Below are positions 54,872 to 64,000 of a DNA stretch of 64,000 bases, piece by piece. Position numbers and translations under genes: made by a program. Under the pieces are notes generated by a model that searched no databases, was not told where the DNA came from, and saw only the letters and a list, made by a program, of their open reading frames with translations. Source of the stretch: Chiua virens (lineage: Eukaryota > Basidiomycota > Agaricomycetes > Boletales > Boletaceae); contig JAHNUO010000005.1 in the NCBI GenBank assembly GCA_019787685.1, positions 186,001 to 250,000 on the forward strand, read 5' to 3'. Every line of letters starts with the position of its first letter. Position 1 is the stretch's first letter.

Positions 54872-57483
54872 ATGCCCAACAACGCCAACGTCAAAGCCTT
54901 CTTTGTCCTCTGTTTCGTCATAAACTGTGTGCTTTGGTCGCAGAGCAGGTATGCCTTCCCATCACGCGACTATCATCGCGATACCACTTTGTGGAAACGT
55001 GCGTATGACGTTCAGGACGAGGTACCGTCTCACCTTCCCGTGTCGCTCTTCGTTAACAATATGAGACTAGTGTCGACCGCTCGAATTTGTACTCGCTTCG
55101 GACCAATGTATCCATGTCCGCGATCAATGTCCAACCTCAGAGACAGTCCTCTCTATCCCTTATTTACATCTCTATTTCTGTGCCTCTCCTTCAGTTCGGC
55201 CGTTTGTGTTCGGAGCCCTCCTCCTATGGTTACTATTTCTCTTCTCCACCCTCGGCATCTCCGCCTCCGACTTCTTTACACCGAACCTCGCAGCAATGGC
55301 CCAGTTCCTCGGTCTGAACGAAGACGTCGCCGGCGTCACGCTCCTCGCATTCGGAAACGCCAGTCCGGATGTATTTGCCACCTTCTCTGCCATGCGAGCG
55401 AACTCGGGAGGCTTGGCAATCGGCGAGCTGCTCGGCGCAGCCTCCTTTATCGTCTCTTGCGTCGCTGGGTCTATGTGCATCATTCGTCCATTCAAAGTCG
55501 ACCCCATCCCGTTCCTTCGTGACGTCGGCTTCTTCACTGTCGCAATCGCTATTTTGCTCTTCATCCTTCGGGACGGGTTGATTACGGCCGCCGAGTCCAT
55601 CGTGCTCATTGTCTTATACGTCTTTTACGCTTTCACCGTCATTGTTGGCGGTTGGTGGGTAAGTCGTAGAGAGAGGGTGCGTCGCATGGAAGCCACCGTA
55701 CGTGCAGAGTACATGGATGAAGCACCCATGCAGCCGTACTCTGATGGTAATGCATTTCACGCTAGCCATCTCGTCGTACTCACCGTCTTCAAAGAACCAC
55801 CCCTGACAAGTTCAAGTAGCTTGACCGTTCCGATCGTATCTCCAATACCCACACGCAGAGCCGCCTCTGCGCCTGGTATGCCTCGCCTACAGATACAACT
55901 CCCTCCGACACCACATTCCCACACACCATCACCGATCTCCACCCCATCTCACCTTACACAGATGCCTTCCTTTTCACTCGTTGGTGCTATAGAATTCAGA
56001 CAGGTCGTCTCATCCCTCCGAAGTCAGGCGGCGGGTTCATCTCTCAACGTGTTCGACTCTCCTGTGACTCCTTATGCTGGTGGTCACTACCATACCCATC
56101 GCCGTGCCAGTCGCTCCGGTTCAACTTCTCCACAACCACCGCTTGAATCTGAGGAATGGGACGGAGCACTTGGTGTCCCCCTGAGCGACCGCTCTCCCAA
56201 GCTACTCCGCACCTCTATATCCGAGGAGCCGAGCCGCGAGGAAACTGAGCTGGTCGATGTGTACGACGAGGAAGGGCAACGCACACCGCTTTCTATTCCG
56301 ACGATCCCCTCCATCACACATACGCCTGCCTCCCCTCCTCGAGCACTTCCCTTGCCCGAGGTCGAGGAACAGATCCCTCCACCGCAGCATGGTCTGTGGC
56401 ACGTTCTTGGGCGGATATGGCACATCTTGTTCCCGTCTCTCCATCATTTCAAATCAAAGACCTTGACGGGGAAGATCGTCTCTCTTCTCGCTGCTCCAGC
56501 CGTTTTTGCGCTGACGATCACACTGCCTGTCGTCATAATACCATATGGTAACGATGGTCTACACGAAGAAAAGATCGAACGACACGATAGGTGTCTATCC
56601 GAATTCGAGGAAGAGGGTATCGAGAGGGCATTGATCGCTGAACATGAAGTTCAAGAGGACCTCCACGAGGTAGAGTTCAACAAGTGGTTGACCGCTGTCC
56701 AATGTATTCTCGGACCCTTGTTTTGTGCCACGGTATTGTTTAGTGCGTCGGTTTCGTTCTGTCGACGGGCACGTGTTTGACTTGCAACAGATGGGAGCAG
56801 ACACATAAAGTGGCTGTTGGGCGGTACTGCCATTGGGGGATTCGTGCTTGCGTTGTTTGTGCTCACGTTTTCTAGCGTGGGCTCGCGACTTGCTGGTCAG
56901 ATGGCGAGATGCTGCATGGGGTTCCTTGTCTCCGTCGTATGGATCATGATGATTGCCGACGAGGTTGTGAACGTACTTCAGGTAGGCCAATAATTCCTCT
57001 GCTGGATGTTTCTCAAGGTTGACTCTTCTCCAGACTTTTGGATTTATCTTTGGGCTTTCAGATGCTATCATCGGTCTCACCATCTTCGCTATCGGTAACT
57101 CGCTCGCAGATCTCGTCGCCAACACGAGCGTCGCTGTACGTTTCCTCGCACGCACCTTCTACATGCCCTCACCACGCTGACAGGTCTTTGCGCCTATGAT
57201 GGGCTTTTCCGCCTGCTTCGGCGGCCCGATGGTCAATATCCTCCTCGGCATCGGCATCTCCGGCACGTACGTCATTAACGAGTCAGGCGGGGCACCCTAC
57301 AACCTTCACTTTACGCCCACGCTGATCACAAGCACGGTCGGGCTGTTGATTCTGTTGATCACGACGTTGGTGGTGGTCCCGATGAAAGGCTATGTGCTTT
57401 CGAGACGGTGGGGGATGTTTTTGATTGTGGCATATGTGGTGTTGATGACGGCGACGTTGGCGGTGGAGTTGGGTTTTGAGTGA
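54872..57483 (+). CDS. Cation/Ca2+ exchanger (NCX family)
   Basis: Membrane antiporter of the Na+/Ca2+ or K+/Ca2+ exchanger superfamily. Five exons fit in frame: 54872-55021, 55071-56742, 56791-56981, 57034-57135, 57184-57483, giving 804 aa. The N-terminal hydrophobic segment AFFVLCFVINCVLW is followed by a Cys-rich lumenal part (CRPLEFVLASDQCIHVRDQC). Alpha-1 repeat: GVTLLAFGNASPDVFATF. Alpha-2 repeat: IIGLTIFAIGNSLADLVANTSV, with ADL in place of GD, as in fungal members of the YDL206W type. Between them lies a long cytosolic loop of about 250 aa with Ser/Pro-rich sequence and acidic patches. Six or so further membrane segments close the protein. No frame problems here, unlike its neighbours. 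It probably sits in an internal membrane; this and ion choice are inference. Confidence 0.93.
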
Positions 57484-57747
57484 TGCTTTTATGGACTCGT
57501 CTTTGCGACATGCTTTCGTTTTGCAACCTAACCGTTGGCACTGTAACATGGATGGATCATCCACTACAAAAAGTCCGGTCGTGTGAAAATAAGTGTCACC
57601 GTCACCGAAAGAGGCAAAACATGTGACCGCGTCACAGATTCGGTCAGTGACGGTCGGATGATCAGTACTAATCCTGCGCAAGCTAAAGTCTAAGTTGAAC
57701 CGACGGATCAACCCCCGAGTCTACTGTCCGACTGATCGCCACTTACC
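57484..57747. other. Short intergenic: 3' flank of exchanger and promoter of NACHT gene
   Basis: 264 bp between stop and next start on the same strand. No distinct element seen. Confidence 0.5.
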
Positions 57748-60700
57748 ATGGTAGGAGACATCCGAGTCGAGCGAGAGAAGATTCAGAAAACTCTGATCAA
57801 CATCGCTCTTGCTTCCAAGAGACTCCAAACCGTGATCGCTCGGCCAGATTCCAAGTTAGGCTTGCAGGCAGTCAGCGCCCGGACGCGACTAGACAAGATC
57901 GTCACTGCCTCCGGAGCCATCCTTGCCAAGTTCTTGGAGAATGACACCTCACTCGACCCTGGACTCGAAGACTGGCTCTCTAGCAAGGAACCAGATACGT
58001 GCTTGTGGACGTTGAATGTCATGGAGAAGTTGATCCCCGTGGATTCAGTTGAAGGAACGTGGTTTGGAAGAGTTGGCCGTGCGATACATGCCGAGGTAAA
58101 GCTTGTTAGCGAGGCGATCAAGCTCTTTGACGAGGGGGCGGACATTTTTTATTTTTTGCTCACGCCAGAAGTGTGGTACGTATCCTGATGACTTAGTTGG
58201 GATGACCTTCCATACACCATCAATAAGGAACTCCAAGAAGGGTGTTCACGCATCATCGGAAACGTCTCTTGACATGGACTCAAGGATCGATCGACCTGAT
58301 CCAAGTCGCGTGCGTTCACAAATCAGGTCAGTATGTGTCAGAACACATACCGACTCGCTTTTCCATCTCCAACTCTCCTTTCAGAAGAAAGGAATTACGG
58401 AGTCCCTTGGTTCCACCTGCCAAAATGGACGGGATTGACAAGGTATTACTTGCAAGGACACTCTCGAAGAGCAGAAGAAATTTTACAGTGCGTTGCTTTG
58501 GAGCTTCGATGATTCTTCAAATCACGATATTATTTTCAATTGTTAGCAAAGAAAATCGATTCGCTTCTTCAATGGTTCGACGGACTCACTTGTGATGAAA
58601 AATATGGAGACTTCCTTAAGATGCGTCAACCTGGCACATGTAAATGGTTGCTTGAGACCAGCCAGTACAATAAATGGAAGAACGGTCAAGATTTGTTCCT
58701 GTGGTTGCAAGGAAAACGTATGGAATCCACAAAACACCTTTTCAGCTCTTTTCTTTTCTGATGTTGAGTGATTCTAGCGGGTGCCGGGAAAACGGTATTG
58801 GCGTGCGTCCACGTGTTGCTCAGAAGTTTGGCATTGACCCTCTCTTAGCACCTCCGTAATCGAAACGATCAAGCAAGCGCTGCAAGATGGAGAACATATG
58901 GCGTTCTTTTACTGTGATTTCAGAAGCGAGCAGACCACGAGTGCAGCAGGTGTCATGCGCTCCATTCTTTCCCAGTTGTTGCACAAGCTTCGCGATAGCC
59001 AGGGTAACGGTCCAGACCTGAGGCAACTGGTTGATGACTTGGTCAAGGAGAAAAGCGAAGACGCGTCAATCCTCAAGCATGCCGACCGTATTGCTCCCTT
59101 CGTGTCACGTACTGCGACACAACTTGATCAACAGCCCTTCGTGGTCATCGATGCCTTAGACGAATGCCAAGATCTCGAGAGCCTCTTAAGTGCTCTTCGC
59201 GAGTTGACTGCATGTGGAGGAATACGACTGTTCGTAACCAGCCGCCCACTTCAGATCATCAAGGACAATCTCCATGGTTTGCCATTCATTTCTACGGACC
59301 GAATGGCAAAGGAGGTGTCTGCGGATATCGAATTACATGTTACGAAGGAAGTCGAGGGTGACCGGCGGCTAAGGATCCTCGAGGAGAAATTGAAGATGGA
59401 AATCTGTGAAACACTGCAACGTGAAGCCGATGGAATGTGAGAATTCATTGTCATTTCCTTGCATGATCGTTTCTCAGCTCATCACCGCAATTTCCAGGTT
59501 CCGGTGGGTACAGTGTCAGATTGACACCCTGAAGAAATGCCCTACCGCGAGAGACATTCGAAATGCCCTCAAGAACCTCCCAGATGGCCTGGAAGAAACC
59601 TATGAAAGAATTCTCCGCGGGATGGACCCACCGTCACCAGAAGGACAGGTTGCGATGCGGGCGTTGGTCTGGCTCGTGGCTGCATCACGCTCTTTGTGTT
59701 TGGTCGAGATCATCGATGCACTCTCGATCGACCTCAAGGCACGAAGACTCGATCGCGGGCTTGCTCCCGTACATGGGCCTGCTTTGTTAGATGTAGTTGG
59801 AAGTCTTGTGGTGTACAACGAAGAGACCGACATTGTCAACCTATCTCATTTTACGGTCAAGGTAATGTTCTAGTCTGCGGCTGTCTCTGTAGACTGAAGA
59901 ACCTGCCTTGCAGGAGTACCTTGTCGGATCACTTATCCAAGTGAAATTGCCCTGGCATCATATCAATCTGCAAGTAGCTCAGGTGGAAGTCTTACGACTC
60001 TGCATGGGTTACATTGCCGCATTGATCCGTCATCCGCAACTTTCCGATGTTGTCAATATACAGTGTACTGATAAACAAAGGAGAATCCCTACGCCTGATC
60101 CATTTCCGCTTCTCAATTATGTATTACTCCACGGGTTTGACCATCTCAAACATCTTGGATCAGTGATTCCTCCCATTTTGGATGATGTGGTGACGCTTCG
60201 GCTGGATATACACGAACACCCTACTGAGTGGGCCCAAGTCTGCAAGCTGGTCCGCTCATCCATCTCTTCCTTCAAATGGCTTTCCCCGGAACATGATTTC
60301 GTTATCTACGTCGTCATCTCTTTACTCCCCGCACCGTCCCTTCACACATTCCTCTGTCGCGCATCCTTCAAGGCCTTCGACCAGACTAGCCCACTTGTAT
60401 ATGCAACCCACTTAGGAAAGATCGAGCAAGCTAGAACCTTGCTGTCGTGGGGAATCAAAGTTCATCGTGCCGGCTGGGATGTCGGAAGTGCCCGCAAATT
60501 GCTACCACTTGAGGTCGCCTTCTATGGTCGGCACCATTCACTGTTCGAATTATTTCTGAAACACTGGAGAGCTCCTATTCCCTCGAGGCTGTTTTCCGCT
60601 CTCTTTGGTGCACAAGAGTGGTGGGGTTGTTACCCGAGCATGATCCTCCAGATCCTGAAATGTGATGAATTTGCGGAATGGGCTATTGAAGGTCAATACC

Positions 60701-62249
60701 AAAAAATCCTTCTGTCTCCCTCCAACCTGAGCAACATACTGATATACGGAGAAGAAGATATTATCGCTATTCTACAAAGATTCCTTCAGGTCGGCTGCGA
60801 CCTTTCCCTTCCAGAGTCCTTGTCATCGACTCTTCAAGTTACTTGGGATGCAGTCTCCAAATTTCGACCTAGGCTGTTAGAGTTCTTATACTCTCAAAAT
60901 GTACCGATACCTTCCAGGGTTTTTTCCGGTGGGGTGTTGTTGGAAACTCGGATGAGGAGCCTGGGTTTTATACGGATTTTGAAGTTGGAGCGAAGACGGA
61001 GGAGCATGAAAAAACTCACAAGGCTGGTCCAGAAGCTCGTCTCTCATGGACATGACTTGGGAACCATTGTAACCAATGGTGATCTAGAGTTCAAGCGTGT
61101 GTTCGGGAACTGTAGGTATGGTTCTAGCTGCTGGATGCCTGATTGTAGCCTCTGTTCAATATTCCTCAAATTCACGCCGTGCAAGGTGAGATGAAAATTT
61201 TCATCTTTTACCATCATACTCTCAGACTTACTAACCTTCTTCTAAGCAACGTTTTCCTATGGATCTGCTCATTGTCGGCAGAACTGGCGCAGGAAAAAAC
61301 ACCCTCATCGACGTGATTACCAGTGCTCCGGATGGTCTTCCCAGTGCTATTCAGTTATACGACGGTTCCAGGGACTCTACCCAGAAACCCATCAGTTATG
61401 CAGCATTTCTGCAGGAATGCCCGCTCCAAATATGGGACACACCAGGCTTCGATAAAACATCGGATACTGAGCAGATCAAGTCCAGCATCAATAAGTGGAT
61501 CCAGCACATATCTTCGAACCAGATCCACTCGGAACATGGCCAAGATAAACCAAACCATGACCTAATGTCGCCGATCATTCAGGTGGTGTGGTGTATGCAC
61601 GCATCTGATATAGATGATCCGGACGTTTGGCAGCAATTTTGTGCAGTCTATGCAGAGTGCCATTCAAGACGAATTCTCCCGCTACTCGTCCTGAACCAGA
61701 TTACATCCATGGAGCCTCCCACTCGATTGGAAATGGCCTGTAAAGTCAAGTTGCGGCAGTTGGACTTGCCCGCACCAGCGATTCTTCCTCGATTCTTGAT
61801 GGGTGTACGGAGCTACCAGGATTCGTCTTCCTGTGGATACAAGGAAGGTTGTCAAACCCTGCGGGAGGTCATCTACTGTTACGTGCGCGACTTGCAGGTA
61901 GGTGCGCTTTTTTTCCGGGCATCACGATCGACTAATCGAGGCCAAGATCCCGAATGGCCTGAGCAACCAGCCCTATGAATGTCATTGGAAGACTGAAGAG
62001 ACCATTTGCGGCTACACGGTCTCTGGGTGGGTCTACTTTCTAGAGCATTTGCACGAGGCCCACAGTCTTTGTGGGACAAATATGGCTTGTTGTTGGATCA
62101 ACTGCAGGTGGATGGGTGATGGGGACATCGTAGGCCATATAAAAGAGGTACACCTTGGATACAGCAAGGCTTGCCGTGTTTGCAACATGCGGTTTACAAG
62201 CCGGGAGATGTTAGGAAATCACTTCGCGCTGCGCAAGTCCGCCTTCTAG
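57748..62249 (+). CDS. NACHT (NLR-type) protein fused to a P-loop GTPase and C2H2-like zinc fingers
   Basis: Probable intracellular receptor of the fungal STAND class. N-terminal helical part from 57748 (MVGDIRVEREKIQKTL). NACHT: LWLQGKPGAGKTVLATS, whose Walker A sits on a 25-nt exon (58778-58802); Walker B FVVIDALDEC (59138-59167); RLFVTSRPL. Then KKCPTARDIRNALKNLPDGL and HFTVKEYLV, standard in fungal NACHT proteins. A large repeat-like region follows (PLVYATHLGKIEQARTLLSW, LPLEVAFYGRHHSLFELFL; ankyrin-like). Exon end AAG at 61185, intron 61186-61246 (CTAAC branch, TCTAAG end), then phase 0 into QRFPMDLLIVGRTGAGKNTL, with G3 WDTPGFD. A last intron, 61898-61940, leads to three finger-like units ending at 62249. 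Exons between 58180 and 58540 are only partly resolved. Alternative: GTPase-finger part as a separate gene with ATG at 61259. Confidence 0.8.
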
Positions 62250-62669
62250 CAGGGAACTCAGACAATTCAGACAATCATTGTTTGATGCAATGAAACGCTG
62301 GAAAGGGAGTTGGAGGTGATGGTAAGCTATGCCGTCCTACTCCTTTACTATCATGATAGATGTCTGCGGACTGAAGAGGCACCGCCAACCTTAGCGTCGC
62401 GGCAGAATCGGAGTTCTATAGATGTACTTACTCTCGTGTACAAATGTGAAACACATTTGTTAGATCGAAGAACTTCGTCAAAGATGCTGAGACACGTCGC
62501 AAACCGCTGCACTTTCATTAGGATTAGGTACTGTACAATGATTACATACATGCACTACACGAAATCAGTACAGACAAACAACCATTACTCAAGAATCACG
62601 AAGCAAACATCGAATAGCAAAGACAACGAGTGTATAAGCAACGAAAAAGAATGCGATGCGGTACGATCG
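62250..62669. other. Convergent intergenic region
   Basis: 420 bp between the zinc-finger end of the NACHT gene and the stop of the minus-strand coiled-coil gene. AT-rich toward 62600. No gene seen. Confidence 0.5.
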
Positions 62670-64000
62670 TTAGCCATCCCCGTTCCCGCTCTCGCTCCCA
62701 TCGTGGCGAGACTTTGTCTGCATCTCCAGCTGAAGTCGTTCCATCTCCGCACGCAACTCCTCTAACGCCTCTTCTTTCTGCGCCAGGAGCGTCCGTGCAA
62801 CATCCAGTACCGCTTGTACCCTCTCAATGTCTTGCGGGGTGGAGCTCCGACGACTAGCGGGGGAAGACGTAGGGGAAGGCGCGGGCGCAGGAGAGGACAC
62901 GTGTCTGGGGGAAAACGGAAGCGCAGCGAGGTCTGCTTCTATCTGCACATCCTGAAACGGGTGACCGGTCAAGGGGTCTGAGATGATTGTAGGCATGAGG
63001 GGTGATGCGAGTTCCATGCTCTCCTCTGCGGTAATGTCTTCTTCTAACGGCTGCGGACTGAAGATCTGGTGCCAATCCCTGTGCAAGGACGTGAACTCAG
63101 GATTACGGTCCTGCTATCGAGAGTATATGGAATGAAACCTACTTGAGCAGGATCCAGAACGGGCGACCGGGATGAAGACGCTCGTAGTTGTGTGATTTCG
63201 CGCAGAAGGGCTTTCTCTCGACCGCGTGCAAAGATACGAGCCTGCTGAAGCTGTTCTCGAAGGTCGTCAACTTCGGCTTGAAGCCTTCGGGCGCCGTCAG
63301 AAACGGCCAATCAACTATGGGATGCACTTCTCACCGAACACATTCCCCTTCGACCCGCAGGACGTCTTGAAAGGTGTCGATATTGATCCCATCAGCGACC
63401 TAGCAAATGTCAGGACACCTCCACGACAAATTAAAAGTCGTAAACGCACTCTTCGACGTCTCGCGGTCGCTTCGATCAGCGTTGTCCGCTCCGATACAAG
63501 GGCTTCCGTTTGAGTAGGTCATGGTCCGTATCTGGATTGTCAAGCTGAGCTATCGAAAGCATCGTAGAAGGTGACGTCGGTGCTGGAGATAATGTAGCCT
63601 TTCCGGCATCAAATGGTCGCGACAGTACGCTTGAATCGACTGAGGCACTTCTCGTTCGAGGGTTGGGAGTTGGAATCACGCTCGAGGTCGAGGTCACCGT
63701 CCTAACTTTCTCTAGCTGTCCACACCAGTGACTACAGTTACTCTCGCATGAGAGCAAAACACACCTTTTCTGCGATTTGACGAATCTCAATCTCCAGGGA
63801 TCTGTTTCGCGCATTGTTGCTCTCCAAGAAGCGGAGACATTCCTCGTCTGACAACGGTTTTGCCTCAAGAATTCTACTATCCAATTTTCGCTTCTCGAAT
63901 GCGCGGGCGGTAACATTCTGGAGTCCGTGTGGCTGTTGCTCGTGGCCTCCAGGAGAAATGATACACATTTCCAGCTCAGCCTCGCGTACTGCAACCTTGG
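62670..64000 (-). CDS. Coiled-coil protein, C-terminal part (runs off window)
   Basis: Minus-strand gene whose start lies beyond 64000. The visible exons are dominated by heptad-like helices: KVAVREAELEM, EKRKLDSRILEAKPLSDEE, FLESNNARNRSLEIEIRQIA, then a Ser/Pro-rich linker (SSVIPTPNPRTRSASVDSS), RRLQAEVDDLREQLQQARIF, KALLREITQLRASSSRSP, and a final helix RTLLAQKEEALEELRAEMER ending with GSESGNGDG at 62670. Several introns are needed; that near 63330-63530 is unresolved. No enzymatic domain is visible. It could be a cytoskeletal, septin-associated or transport scaffold, but I do not recognise a named family. Confidence 0.65.

Noticed and set aside
61259..62249. GTPase-finger part as an independent gene starting at ATG 61259
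   Set aside because: Kept only as an alternative: the gap to the previous stop is 64 bp and a good in-phase intron joins the two parts. Transcript data could reverse this.

Overview
The window is nuclear DNA of a filamentous basidiomycete, most likely an agaricomycete. The genes are broken by many short introns, usually 45-65 nt, with GT-AG ends and CTAAC-type branch sequences. The gene set is fungal: Mex67, an FG nucleoporin, fungal two-half phosphofructokinase, GtaA-type glutaminase, an Atg22-like protein, secreted pectin methylesterase, arrestin-like protein and a NACHT receptor. A plant-associated or litter-degrading lifestyle, perhaps in the Rhizoctonia/Ceratobasidium group, is an inference from the secreted enzymes and the NACHT gene. 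No tRNA, rRNA, CRISPR array or intact transposon was seen.

Layout. 1-5204: 3' part of a class I methyltransferase (+), an arrestin-like gene (-) and a Nup54/Nup57 nucleoporin (+) reading away from the arrestin gene. 5.6-8.0 kb: type-B carboxylesterase copy 1 (-). 8.95-10.09 kb: a broken, truncated NACHT gene. 10.5-13.5 kb: secreted glutaminase (-). 13.5-16.1 kb: gene-free, with a nested palindrome. 16.1-24.8 kb: three + genes, namely an AT-hook/Myb-like protein, Mex67 and an ankyrin protein. 24.8-28.6 kb: gene-poor. 28.6-38.8 kb: pectin methylesterase, a MITE-like hairpin, an Atg22-like transporter and a DHA2-type MFS transporter. 39.2-46.5 kb: a tandem duplication of about 4 kb carrying esterase copy 2 (broken) and copy 3 (intact). 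48.5-57.5 kb: a paraoxonase-like protein (+), a Bqt4-like APSES protein (-), 6-phosphofructokinase (-) and a cation/Ca exchanger (+). 57.7-62.2 kb: an intact NACHT gene whose last exons appear to add a P-loop GTPase and C2H2-like zinc fingers. 62.7-64.0 kb: C-terminal part of a coiled-coil protein (-).

Three themes stand out. Housekeeping genes (nuclear pore, mRNA export, nuclear envelope, glycolysis, Ca exchange) sit beside accessory blocks of secreted hydrolases, transporters and NACHT genes. The accessory families show birth and death: three esterase copies in different states of decay, and one live and one dead NACHT copy about 48 kb apart. Several otherwise well-preserved genes carry single-base shifts in short homopolymers, each repaired by removing one base. 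This looks more like consensus error than real pseudogenes and should temper any reading of the frameshifts.

The best candidate for something unusual is the NACHT-repeat-GTPase-zinc finger fusion at 57748-62249, whose Walker A motif lies on a 25-nt micro-exon.
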